Assembly (NCBI GenBank): GCA_032027005.1
Contig: JAVSMW010000013.1
Location: forward strand, 126,265-151,820
Direction of reading: 5' to 3'
From: JAVSMW01 sp032027005
Lineage (GTDB): Bacteria; Bacillota; Thermincolia; Thermincolales; UBA2595
DNA: 25,556 nucleotides
Shown here: in pieces, positions 14,950 through 22,099 of the stretch
How the letters are laid out: each line of letters begins with the position of its first letter
Numbering within the stretch: the stretch's first letter is position 1
Program-made: the position numbers and the translations under genes
The notes under the pieces: generated by a model
Told to the model about the DNA's origin: nothing
The model's input: the letters and a program-made list of their open reading frames with translations, nothing else
Databases searched by the model: none

Positions 14950-15010
14950 AAAAAATTTACCGCGGCCGAGTCGTACTGGTTTGTACGTCGCAGGTCGCGG
15001 TAAATTTTTT
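14950..15010. repeat. Long hairpin with conserved loop core, bidirectional terminator-like
   Basis: Perfect 15-bp arms AAAAAATTTACCGCG (14950-14964) and CGCGGTAAATTTTTT (14996-15010) enclose a 31-nt loop with the core CGTACTGGTTTGTACG. That core is found exactly, on the other strand, in the fdh-operon copy (7230-7245). It lies between convergent genes (membrane protein + and cyclo-ligase -), so the A6/T6 ends could terminate both transcripts. Confidence 0.75.
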
Positions 15011-15018
15011 GACGACGC

Positions 15019-15092
15019 TAGATGCCGTTTTTACCCGCAAGGAGTACGCCGCATTTCTACGGCACTGAAGTGCCTAGAACTGCGCTGTCAAC
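15019..15092. repeat. 74-bp intergenic direct repeat, copy 2
   Basis: Second copy of the element at 14764-14837, in the same orientation, with four substitutions. The two copies bracket the tandem units and the long hairpin, giving a compound block of about 330 bp (14764-15092) that ends 4 bp before the cyclo-ligase stop codon. Confidence 0.85.
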
Positions 15093-15096
15093 AGCT

Positions 15097-15666
15097 TCAC
15101 CGGCATTTGATGAGGCGGTCTTCGGTTATGACATACTTCACCGGATAATCATGTTCTTCCGGATACACATCATCTCTGATCTGCATTTCAAAAGCTAAAG
15201 CTGCTGCGATTGTGTCAGGGCGGGTTTGTGGTAAAAAGCGATCATAAAAACCGCCGCCGTAGCCCAACCTGTTTCCCTTGATGTCAAAAGAAACTCCGGG
15301 AACGATGACAAGATCTATTTCTGCCGGTTCCACTGGCCTTACACATTCCGGTTTAGGCTCCAGGATGCCCCAGGTGCCGCTGGCTAGATCCCCTGGGAAA
15401 TCTATCACTTCAGAAGGAATTAACTTAATATTTTTGGTATCGGTAATTGGGATCAGGACCCTTTTACCATTGTCTAAACAGTACTTTAAAAATTCTCCTG
15501 TCGCGACCTCTTTTCTAAAATCCAGATAAAGCATGATCAGGTTTGCTTTCTGAAACTCTTCCAGGCTTTTTATCTTCTCTATTACCCGGGCACTTTTTTC
15601 TGAAATTATTTCGTCAGACTGACTCATGCGCTCAGATATGATTTGTTTCCTCAGCTGTTTTTTCAT
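15097..15666 (-). CDS. 5-formyltetrahydrofolate cyclo-ligase
   Basis: A 189-residue enzyme that converts 5-formyl-THF to 5,10-methenyl-THF with ATP, a salvage step for one-carbon folates and relevant in an organism that metabolises formate. Family marks: an N-terminal MKKQLRKQIISERM helix, the central LYLDFRKEVAT and PSEVIDF segments, and the ATP/folate-binding signature GYGGGFYDRFL near residue 140, with length typical of the family. I start at the ATG at 15666 because AAGGGG lies 8 nt upstream; a GTG three codons earlier lies too close to that RBS. It is separated from lepB upstream by 150 bp of hairpin-containing sequence. Confidence 0.92.
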   Translation of the reverse strand: MKKQLRKQIISERMSQSDEIISEKSARVIEKIKSLEEFQKANLIMLYLDFRKEVATGEFLKYCLDNGKRVLIPITDTKNIKLIPSEVIDFPGDLASGTWGILEPKPECVRPVEPAEIDLVIVPGVSFDIKGNRLGYGGGFYDRFLPQTRPDTIAAALAFEMQIRDDVYPEEHDYPVKYVITEDRLIKCR

Positions 15667-15706
15667 CCCCAGCACCCCTTTGCTAGTTACTTGGCTATTT
15701 TGCCCG

Positions 15707-15820
15707 ATAGCTAACCGCCGCTAAGACTTCACCTCTTTAAGGTAGGAGATAAGCGGCGCTAAGCTCCTGGATAACGATTTCTAAGCGTCAGATGGAGTCC
15801 AAACTCCACCTGACGCTAAG
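15707..15820 (-). other. Hairpin-rich lepB to cyclo-ligase spacer
   Basis: On the minus strand a near-perfect 18-bp stem with a 4-nt loop (15781-15820) starts within the lepB stop codon (CTTAGCGTCAGGTGGAGT with ACTCCATCTGACGCTTAG). A second, looser stem (CGCCGCT / AGCGGCG, about 15712-15755) follows. Neither has a U tract, so they look more like mRNA stabilising or processing structures than terminators. The word CTTAGCG or TTAGCGGCG recurs three times. I do not recognise a riboswitch class. Confidence 0.5.
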
Positions 15821-16361
15821 AACTCTGTTTATCTACAGATCCAATTCTGTTGGGCGGCCAATACATGAAGAAGGCCCGGCCCTTTAAATTTTCCATGGGC
15901 ATGAAGCCCCATGTGTGGCTGTCAAAGCTATTATTACGGTTATCTCCCATGACAAACAAAGCTCCTTCCGGAACCGTCACAGGGCCATATTCATAATTGG
16001 GTTTCTGGTTAATGTAGGGTTCGGTAAGAGGTTTGTCATTAATATAAACTACCCCGTCAATAACTTGGATCTTATCCCCTTGTAAACCTATCACTCTTTT
16101 TATAAAATCAGTTGTGTTGCCTCCCACCTGAGCCGCCGGCGGAGGAGCAAAAACAACAATGTCACCTCGCTGCAGCTCGCTGAACTTGTAATATATTTTA
16201 TCAACCAATAGTTTATCGCCTATTTGCAGGGTAGGTATCATGGACCCTGTAGGTATCCCACGCGCCTCAACAATATAGCTGCGCAAAATAAATGTTAAAA
16301 TTAGTGCAAAAACAACTACCTGTAAAACATCTTTAACTAAGTCCCATATTTTTTGAGACAC
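15816..16361 (-). CDS. lepB: Signal peptidase I
   Basis: A 181-residue membrane-bound serine protease that removes signal peptides from secreted proteins. One N-terminal membrane segment (VLQVVVFALILTFILRSYIV) anchors it. The catalytic Ser40 is in TGSMIPTL and the catalytic Lys88 in DFIKRVIGLQGD. The late box GDNRNNSFDSHTWGF is intact. Length and single TM match the Gram-positive SipS type. The start is GTG at 16361, with AGGTGAT upstream. Its work would include the RHS protein and other exported proteins of this window. Confidence 0.95.
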   Translation of the reverse strand: MSQKIWDLVKDVLQVVVFALILTFILRSYIVEARGIPTGSMIPTLQIGDKLLVDKIYYKFSELQRGDIVVFAPPPAAQVGGNTTDFIKRVIGLQGDKIQVIDGVVYINDKPLTEPYINQKPNYEYGPVTVPEGALFVMGDNRNNSFDSHTWGFMPMENLKGRAFFMYWPPNRIGSVDKQSS

Positions 16362-16560
16362 CCATCATCACCTGAGCCTTTCAAACCAGTGGATTTTTAT
16401 ACCCGACAAAATACAAAACACATTTTTATTATATTTGATTTCGCCTCAAAAGAAAACCCAAAAAAATTAGTGGGGAGTGGGGAGTGGAATACCCCCCCCA
16501 AAAAAACGGCAAAGTGAAGTATATTATTAATGAAAATAATTTAAGATAATTCTCTAAATA
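16362..16560. other. Intergenic region without gene
   Basis: Mostly AT-rich sequence upstream of lepB. It holds a short G-rich tandem (three AGTGG units with spacing of 7, at about 16468-16487), runs of eight C and seven A (about 16492-16507), and no convincing ORF. The lepB promoter should be here but I could not assign it clearly. Confidence 0.4.
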
Positions 16561-16591
16561 AGCAAAAAAATACCCAGATTTTAAATCCGGG
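16561..16591 (-). terminator. Intrinsic terminator of small membrane protein gene
   Basis: On the minus strand CCCGGAT (16591-16585) pairs with ATCTGGG (16579-16573) around TTAAA, and a run of U (UAUUUUUUU) follows. It lies 13 nt after the stop codon at 16605. Confidence 0.82.
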
Positions 16592-16604
16592 CATGTTGTA
16601 GATA

Positions 16605-16901
16605 CTATATTATCTTCCAAACTGCACTGGCAGCCACCATTCCGCCAAAGAGAGGCAAAAACTGGTTTACTGACCAGGCAAAGCCCGGGCCATAGGCTAC
16701 ATAGACCAGGATTACTACCATCAGGCCCAGAACCATGTTCTCTGCGACAATAGCAATCACCAGGCTGATAAGAAATGCCGCAATTATTATATTAACCCAG
16801 TATGGGTATAAGATGAACGGTTCCACTGCATAAAAATACCACCAGGCAAAAACCCCTATCAGTAACCCCAGCAACTGCCTGAAAACAGTGGAGACTGTCA
16901 T
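16605..16901 (-). CDS. Small integral membrane protein, unknown function
   Basis: A 98-residue, strongly hydrophobic protein with about four membrane segments: LLGLLIGVFAWWYFYAV, VNIIIAAFLISLVIAIVA, LGLMVVILVYVAYGPGFAW, and FGGMVAASAVWKII. The start at 16901 is set by a perfect RBS (GGGAGGTGA, 6 nt before the ATG). A longer frame upstream to 16961 adds 20 polar residues with no RBS. Monocistronic, with its own terminator. I recognise no family and propose no function. Confidence 0.75.
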   Translation of the reverse strand: MTVSTVFRQLLGLLIGVFAWWYFYAVEPFILYPYWVNIIIAAFLISLVIAIVAENMVLGLMVVILVYVAYGPGFAWSVNQFLPLFGGMVAASAVWKII

Positions 16902-17114
16902 TTCGTCACCTCCCTTCGGTAACCGTTTTGTTTCGGACTTAGTTTTGCACAACTGCGCCAATAGGAGATTCGTGCGTTTATTATATCGGTGTTCTAAGGT
17001 AAATACTTTAGGTAGAAATCCCCCTGAACTACAATTTTTTAAGAAAATATGAATAGTTTTTCAAAGGAGGAATGTATTCCTGGTATTTTTGCGGTTTTTC
17101 ATGCCCTCACCAAA

Positions 17115-17148
17115 TCTCTAAAGAAAGCGCCCCCAATATTGGGAGCGC
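17115..17148 (-). terminator. Intrinsic terminator of the anchored hypothetical protein gene
   Basis: On the minus strand GCGCTCCC pairs with GGGGGCGC around AATATT (17148-17127), followed by UUUCUUU. It starts 8 nt past the stop codon of the gene at 17157-17639. The rest of the gap 16902-17114 shows a lone AAAGGAGG motif on the plus strand without a credible ORF behind it. Confidence 0.8.
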
Positions 17149-17156
17149 AAAATTAC

Positions 17157-17639
17157 TTAATAATTCACCAAGACCGCTCTCGCCTGCCGGTCTTTTGCTA
17201 CAATAACACCAACAGAATCACCAGGCTTAATTTGCGCGAGAGATACAACTTCCTGTTTTGACCGAATAATGGCGTCTTTATTCACCGGTATATTTGGGCT
17301 TATTTTAACACTGTTGTCATCCATTTGCTGATCAACAGTAAGCACCCGTTTTTCTACATCAACTGCTTTGACTTCCCCATAAACTATTATTTCCCCAGCT
17401 TTTGGGTCAATACTAGGCACATTTGTCTCCTCAATGGTTGTGGCAGAAACCTTTTGGTCAGCACTCACATTTAACTGGGTTGTAGATCTGTGAACACCAG
17501 CACTTTGAGTCTGAGGTACTTTAATATCTCTAACTGTAATCGGAGCCTGTTTTTTATTAGTAGTCAGAAAAGCGATATAAGCACTTATAACAAACACCAC
17601 GACGAAGGCAAGAATCAACAATGGCAAGTGTTTTCTCAA
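17157..17639 (-). CDS. Membrane-anchored hypothetical protein with C-terminal beta domain
   Basis: A 160-residue protein with one N-terminal membrane segment (LPLLILAFVVVFVISAYIAFL), then a low-complexity linker rich in Thr, Ser and Gln (residues 30-75), then a compact C-terminal domain from about 85. There EIIVYGEVKAVDVEKRVLTVDQQMDDNSVKI resembles DUF5666/OB-like small domains, and IKPGDSVGVIVAKDRQARAVLVNY closes it. The bulk should lie outside the membrane. The start is TTG with AAGGGGGG 7 nt upstream. The sequence assigns no function. Confidence 0.72.
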   Translation of the reverse strand: MRKHLPLLILAFVVVFVISAYIAFLTTNKKQAPITVRDIKVPQTQSAGVHRSTTQLNVSADQKVSATTIEETNVPSIDPKAGEIIVYGEVKAVDVEKRVLTVDQQMDDNSVKISPNIPVNKDAIIRSKQEVVSLAQIKPGDSVGVIVAKDRQARAVLVNY

Positions 17640-17765
17640 TTACGACCCCCCTTGTCAATTGTTCATTTTATAATATCACAAACTAAAGTTTAGAACAATG
17701 CTATATCTTCCAGAGCATCCAAATAAAGGACCAGCGGTAATATAGTAAACTGAATGGATAGATGT

Positions 17766-17804
17766 AAAAATGGATATACCGAATAAACAGCGGCATATCC
17801 ATTT
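17766..17804 (-). terminator. Intrinsic terminator after the ACT-domain gene
   Basis: On the minus strand AAATGGATATGCCG pairs with CGGTATATCCATTT (14 bp with one G-U) around a 9-nt loop, followed by U residues. It lies a few nt past the ACT gene stop at 17809 and ends the paaK-ACT transcript. Confidence 0.85.
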
Positions 17805-17808
17805 AAAA

Positions 17809-18240
17809 TTAAATTTTATGGATTTTTTCGTTTTCCAAAAGCTCAATCCCGTTTTTCGCCAAAAGTTCGCTTGCTTCATTGATTTGTTCAACTCTTAAAA
17901 CAACAAGAGCATTATTTGAGGATTTCTCAAGAAAAGCATAGAGGTACTCAATATTTATCTTAGCGGCTTCCAAAATCTGCAGCACCACAGTCAGACCACC
18001 AGGCACATCTTTTACTTCCACGGCAATTACATCAGTGACACTAACGGTAAAACCGGCATTTTTGAGTACTTCATCAGCCTGCAATGGATCGCTCACAATC
18101 AGCCGGAGAATGCCAAAGTCGCTCGTATCGGCAATCGATAAAGCCCTGATGTTAATTCCATTGTTACCTAATATCTCGGTCAGTTGAGCCAGTCTGCCGG
18201 ATTTATTCTCTAAAAAAACAGATATTTGCTGAACCTTCAT
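17809..18240 (-). CDS. Double ACT-domain amino acid-binding protein
   Basis: A 143-residue protein made of two ACT domains: residues 1-68 (VQQISVFLENKSGRLAQLTEILGNNGINIRAL...) and 70-140 (VIAVEVKDVPGGLTVVLQILEAAKINIEYLYAFL). ACT domains bind amino acids or similar small ligands. Genes of this type commonly follow paaK-type ligases in Clostridia and Archaea, next to 2-oxoacid ferredoxin oxidoreductases, which suggests a role in aromatic amino acid or aryl-acid metabolism; no such oxidoreductase is present here. I use the ATG at 18240 with AGGGAGGG 7 nt upstream; an ATG two codons earlier is possible. Confidence 0.87.
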   Translation of the reverse strand: MKVQQISVFLENKSGRLAQLTEILGNNGINIRALSIADTSDFGILRLIVSDPLQADEVLKNAGFTVSVTDVIAVEVKDVPGGLTVVLQILEAAKINIEYLYAFLEKSSNNALVVLRVEQINEASELLAKNGIELLENEKIHKI

Positions 18241-18282
18241 ATCCATACCCTCCCTACCGTTTAAATCAAACTAAGGCTAGCC

Positions 18283-19560
18283 CTAAAGTTCTCTTTTATC
18301 AAAGACCCGTTTTGCTTTACCTTCACTCCGGGGAATTGTCTTCGGCTCAACCAGTTTAATCTTGGCCGAAATTCCCAGTACACTGGCAATTTCATGGTGC
18401 AATTTCTTTTCTAATTCTTCGAGTTTGCGCACCTCATCTGAGAACATTTTCTCAGAGACTTCTACCCAAACCTCCAGATTATCCAGATTCCCCTGCCGAT
18501 CAACTACCAGCATGTAATGAGGCTCGGTTTCGCCAATCTCCAGCAGCACGCTTTCGATTTGAGAGGGAAATACGTTAACACCCCTGATTATCAACATATC
18601 ATCAGAACGTCCCATGACCCGTTCCATTCTCACAAAAGTCCGGCCACAATCACATTTTTCCTCACGCAGCACAGATATATCCCTGGTCCTGTATCTCAAC
18701 AACGGAAATGCTTCCTTAGTAATGGTGGTAAATACCAACTCGCCCTTAGAACCATACGGTAGAACTTCACCGGTCTCGGAATCTATGATTTCCGGAATAA
18801 AGAAATCCTCCATAACGTGCATGCCACACTGGCACTCACATTCCATAGACACACCCGGTCCCATAATCTCGCTCAATCCGTAGATATTCAAAGCTTTAAT
18901 TCCCAAGGCCTTTTCAATTTCTCTACGCATATTCTCCGACCATGGTTCTGCCCCGAAAATACCGGCCTTTAAGCCGCTGTTAATCAAATCAAGCCCGTCC
19001 TCTCGGGCTTCTTCCGCCAGGAACAAAGCATATGAGGGTGTACAAGCTATAATTGTTGTGCCAAAATCCTCCATCAGCATTAACTGGCGCTTGGTATTCC
19101 CTCCTGAAATGGGAATTACCGCTGCCCCCAGCTTTTCTGCCCCATAATGAAGACCTAAACCACCGGTGAACAAACCATAACCATAAGCTACCTGCACTAC
19201 ATCACCTTTAGTACCGCCGGCCATCGCCACACAGCGGGCAATAAGTTCGGCCCAATTATCGATATCAGTTTGTGTATAACCGACAACAGTTGGTTTACCT
19301 GTAGTCCCTGAAGAAGCGTGAATCCTTACCACATCTTCCATCGGTGCCGCAAAAAGGCCGAATGGATAGGTGTCACGCAGATCCTGTTTTACAGTGAAGG
19401 GCAGTAACCTTATATCTTCCAGGGACTTGATATCACCTGGCTCAACACCTTTTTCCTGCAGCTTCTGTTTGTAGAAAGGGACATTTTCATGAGGGCACTG
19501 AAAAAGTTTTACTTTTTCTAGTGCTCTCCGTTTTTTTGCATAAAAAAAGAACCGTAGCAT
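18283..19560 (-). CDS. paaK: Phenylacetate-CoA ligase, N-terminus replaced by MITE sequence
   Basis: An adenylate-forming ligase (aryl acid + ATP + CoA). The ATP-binding loop SSGTTGKPTVVGYT, YGLSEIMGPGVSMEC, the RTRDISVL core and the C-terminal GRSDDMLIIRGVNVFPSQIE are intact, so residues 24-425 look functional. Residues 1-23 (MLRFFFYAKKRRALEKVKLFQCP) are not PaaK; they come from an inserted 198-bp element that separates the gene from its true first 32 codons (19785-19690). From ENVPFY onward the protein is colinear with PaaK. The ATG at 19560 has no clear RBS. The element carries a TATAAT (19599-19594) that might drive it, though with a poor -35 match. The product may be expressed at low level or not at all. 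The ACT gene follows 42 bp downstream. Confidence 0.85.
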   Translation of the reverse strand: MLRFFFYAKKRRALEKVKLFQCPHENVPFYKQKLQEKGVEPGDIKSLEDIRLLPFTVKQDLRDTYPFGLFAAPMEDVVRIHASSGTTGKPTVVGYTQTDIDNWAELIARCVAMAGGTKGDVVQVAYGYGLFTGGLGLHYGAEKLGAAVIPISGGNTKRQLMLMEDFGTTIIACTPSYALFLAEEAREDGLDLINSGLKAGIFGAEPWSENMRREIEKALGIKALNIYGLSEIMGPGVSMECECQCGMHVMEDFFIPEIIDSETGEVLPYGSKGELVFTTITKEAFPLLRYRTRDISVLREEKCDCGRTFVRMERVMGRSDDMLIIRGVNVFPSQIESVLLEIGETEPHYMLVVDRQGNLDNLEVWVEVSEKMFSDEVRKLEELEKKLHHEIASVLGISAKIKLVEPKTIPRSEGKAKRVFDKREL

Positions 19561-19688
19561 GAGTAATCCAGAAGATTATTCAAATCCGANTCTATTATAC
19601 AGAAAAAATGGTGTAGTTCCCACATTTACATGTGAAAACTACCCCATTTCAATTTCTAAGCCTTGAGGGAGACTTTTTCAGTGCCCTC
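19491..19688. mobile_element. 198-bp MITE-like insertion in paaK
   Basis: Perfect 17-bp terminal inverted repeats, GAGGGCACTGAAAAAGT at 19491-19507 and its inverse at 19672-19688. Each is flanked by the same 9-bp target duplication CATTTTCAT (19482-19490 and 19689-19697). The inside encodes no transposase and contains an imperfect palindrome (19608-19647) plus a degenerate extra copy of the end (19510-19529). Removing the element and one duplication restores the codons Y-E-N-V-P-F-Y, the canonical PaaK sequence, in frame. It is therefore a non-autonomous element moved by an IS elsewhere in the genome; a 9-bp duplication would fit several DDE families, and I do not assign one. Base 19590 is an N. 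Confidence 0.95.
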
Positions 19689-19785
19689 CATTTTCATATA
19701 CTCTTTTGACCGTATTTTGCAGGCGCTCCAACTGCAGCTTTCTTAACTCTTCCCGGGGCATCGCTTCAACTTGAGGATTAAACAT
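19678..19785 (-). pseudogene. paaK: Severed 5' end of paaK (35-codon fragment)
   Basis: ATG at 19785 with an AAAGGA RBS encodes MFNPQVEAMPREELRKL...RVYEN and then, inside the inserted element, GGH-stop (TGA 19680-19678). MFNPxxExMxREEL-xLQxxRLxxTVxRxYENVPFY is the standard N-terminus of PaaK-type ligases. This is the original start region, cut off from the remaining 399 residues by the MITE. The rejoined protein would have 431 residues, the normal PaaK length. The 138 bp upstream (19786-19923) should hold the native promoter; no strong hexamers stand out. Confidence 0.92.
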
Positions 19786-19923
19786 AATGCACTTCCTTTC
19801 TCACTTGACTAAAAAACAGCCCTTTTCAGGTACTAAAATTCACGAATAGAAAAAATATGTAAAGACACCCGGAAATAATTTATTCAACAATTACTTGGAC
19901 AATTCCTGCCAGGTAAGGATTTT

Positions 19924-21291
19924 TCAGATAATTTCCACTCTATAACCAGTGGCCTCCTCAAGACGAGTAAAGCTAGTTCCCGTCAAATCCCGTCCCTCCC
20001 GGTCGAATGCAACTGAAGGCACAAAAATGGCTTCCCCCTCAACCCTTTGCTGCATCGTCCGCAGCCTTTCATTGCCCTGCCAGGCGAAAGCTTCAATAAA
20101 ATCCGGTACTACCAGAAGTCCCGCAGACATAATAGAGCCGCCAAAATAGCTGTTAGGCACAGGGATAATTTCATAATCGAATTTGGCCATATTTAAAAGT
20201 TCAATTTGCTGCAAACCTGCTATCAGGGCCGGACTGCCAAGTACAGATGCCAGGATCCAGACCTTTTGATATTTGCGGGCCATACGCCCCAGGGCCTTTA
20301 AGTCCTCAGGGTCAAGATCATATTCCATCACCAGCCCCGATGACTCTTCGGCCGCCTTATCAATGGTCACAGACAATTCTTGGCCGGCCCTTAAAATATC
20401 CAGGACGACCTGCTCACCTGATTTGATCCTTTGAAAAGCCTCAACCCTGGAAAAACACTTTTTCCCATCTACCCGGATGACTGTATCTTTTTTTAACAGC
20501 CCGGCATTATCAGCCGGGGACCCTTTAATTACACCAATAATTTCTGCCCTGAGGTCTTTGACCAATCCCGGCTCGACTGTCACCGGGACAGAAAGCCCGG
20601 CGGCAGCAGATTCAACATATGAATGGAGATCCCGCCATAGTTGGGGAGCAAATGTCAATGGCTCGGGAGCCAGTCGTGTAAACCCAGGTAAAAAAACTCT
20701 GATAGTTTTGGCCCTTGCCCCGTCCAGGTACTTCAATGTTTGGCCCAAATCGTCCCAGCCGGTCAGATGGGGCATAGCCACAACACTGCCGTGATAAGGC
20801 ACCCCCGCTTCAGCCAAAACTTCCGCCGCCTCAACGGCTCTTATAGGATTCTTATCTTTCATCAGTTTCTGTCTGGGCCCGGCCTGGCTGCTGTTTAGCG
20901 AAAGATTAATCTCAATTTGCCCAATATCAGCGAGCCGCCTGGCCATTTTATTGTCAATAAGACTGCCATTACTGGTAATCTGTACAGCTGTCCGGGGAAA
21001 GCGCCGCCTGATCAGGGTTAAAATCTCGATGAAATGGGGATTGGTTAGTGGCTCCCCTTCAATTATTCTGGTGACAGATTCACCAATCACAATTTTTTGT
21101 TCCGGGGAGATAAACTGCAGGATTTCTTCCACCTGCCCGGGATTTAATGGTTTTATCCTGTAGATTTGAATTTCGGGGGGATTTTGCCTGTGGCTGCAGA
21201 AGACACAGGACACATTACAAACCGAAGTAATAGGTATAATGTTGCCCCTGTAGGCAGATTCGTATAATAAATGTACCGGTGCTTCTTTCAC
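19924..21291 (-). CDS. Radical SAM protein with internal PDZ and C-terminal DUF512-like domain
   Basis: A 455-residue protein. The radical SAM cluster motif CNVSCVFC (Cys25, 29, 32) is near the N-terminus, followed by the usual barrel features (GEPLTNPHFIEIL, QITSNGSLID, INLSLNS). A PDZ domain lies at about 242-312 (IIGVIKGSPADNAGLLKKDTVIRVDG). The C-terminal part (345-455) has IPVPNSYFGGSIMSAGLLVVPDF, which resembles the end of DUF512 proteins. Known DUF512 radical SAM proteins carry the PDZ first, so the domain order here is different. It starts with GTG 4 nt after the lgt stop codon, whose AGGTAA serves as RBS, so it is coupled to lgt. Substrate unknown; a link to cell-envelope work is only suggested by the neighbour. 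Confidence 0.82.
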   Translation of the reverse strand: MKEAPVHLLYESAYRGNIIPITSVCNVSCVFCSHRQNPPEIQIYRIKPLNPGQVEEILQFISPEQKIVIGESVTRIIEGEPLTNPHFIEILTLIRRRFPRTAVQITSNGSLIDNKMARRLADIGQIEINLSLNSSQAGPRQKLMKDKNPIRAVEAAEVLAEAGVPYHGSVVAMPHLTGWDDLGQTLKYLDGARAKTIRVFLPGFTRLAPEPLTFAPQLWRDLHSYVESAAAGLSVPVTVEPGLVKDLRAEIIGVIKGSPADNAGLLKKDTVIRVDGKKCFSRVEAFQRIKSGEQVVLDILRAGQELSVTIDKAAEESSGLVMEYDLDPEDLKALGRMARKYQKVWILASVLGSPALIAGLQQIELLNMAKFDYEIIPVPNSYFGGSIMSAGLLVVPDFIEAFAWQGNERLRTMQQRVEGEAIFVPSVAFDREGRDLTGTSFTRLEEATGYRVEII

Positions 21292-21297
21292 TTGAGG

Positions 21298-22086
21298 TTA
21301 CCTGCCCTTATTTTTCTTGCCGGGCTTTGCCGCCGCAGTATGGCTTCTCTGCCAATAAAAATATAGTGCCGGTATAACCACCAGGACACTGACCAGTTGT
21401 GAAATAGTGACCGGTCCAAAAATCAGCAGGTTTTCCCGATAATATTCAACCACCGTCCGCTCAACGGCATAAAGTATCAAAAAGGCCAAAAACACCTGAC
21501 CTTCGAACTTCCTTTTGCGCCAAAGCAGGAGCAGCACGCCAAAAAGAGCGTACCCGAAGGCCGAGGAAAATAACTGGGTAGGATACCTCAGAACAGTGTC
21601 CAGGGTATGAGCACCGTCTAAATAAGGAAACACCACACCGATAAATGAAGAGGTGGGTTTCCCATAACAGCAGCCATTTAAGAAACAGCCTATTCTGACA
21701 ATCCCATACCCCAGAGCGAGGGAGGGGGCCACTACATCTGCCAGAGTCCAGAAGGGCAGTTTCTTTCTCATTACAAACCATGTACCGGTCAGGAACCCGC
21801 CAATCAGCCCGCCATAATATACCAGCCCGCCATTCCAGAGGGCCAGTATCTCCCAGGGCTGCTGCAGGAAATGGCCGGGGTCATAAAATACTACATAAAA
21901 CACCCTGGCTCCCACAACCCCGCCTATGACCAAGTAAATGACCAGATCCAGAATCAGCTCAGCCTCAAAACCAACCTTGCGGGCCAACCTGATAGCTGTC
22001 CAAGTGCCAAGCAGAATCGCCACACTCAGGGTTAAACCCCAGGGAAATATGGTCAAAGGCCCTAATTGAAACAAATATGGAATCAA
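21298..22086 (-). CDS. lgt: Prolipoprotein diacylglyceryl transferase
   Basis: A 262-residue multi-pass membrane enzyme that attaches diacylglycerol to the lipobox Cys of prolipoproteins. Recognisable segments: MIPYLFQLGPLTIFPWGL at the start, GARVFYVVFYDP, LALWNGGLVYYGGLIGG, the signature RIGCFLNGCCYGKPT, and YPTQLFSS. About seven hydrophobic segments are seen. I start at TTG 22086, 8 nt after AGGGAGG, which gives the normal Lgt N-terminus. The longer frame from GTG 22107 adds seven residues and overlaps a DnaA box. The 227-bp gap upstream separates it from tsaD. Confidence 0.93.
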   Translation of the reverse strand: MIPYLFQLGPLTIFPWGLTLSVAILLGTWTAIRLARKVGFEAELILDLVIYLVIGGVVGARVFYVVFYDPGHFLQQPWEILALWNGGLVYYGGLIGGFLTGTWFVMRKKLPFWTLADVVAPSLALGYGIVRIGCFLNGCCYGKPTSSFIGVVFPYLDGAHTLDTVLRYPTQLFSSAFGYALFGVLLLLWRKRKFEGQVFLAFLILYAVERTVVEYYRENLLIFGPVTISQLVSVLVVIPALYFYWQRSHTAAAKPGKKNKGR

Positions 22087-22099
22087 ACTATATACCTCC

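Noticed and set aside
15676..15815. THF riboswitch or 6S RNA next to the cyclo-ligase gene
   Set aside because: The hairpins there do not show the THF-riboswitch core motifs, and the ssrS link is a proteobacterial arrangement. No match could be made.
17049..17261. 70-codon plus-strand ORF
   Set aside because: It overlaps the terminator and 3' end of the minus-strand anchored protein gene. The AAAGGAGG nearby is not correctly spaced to its ATG.
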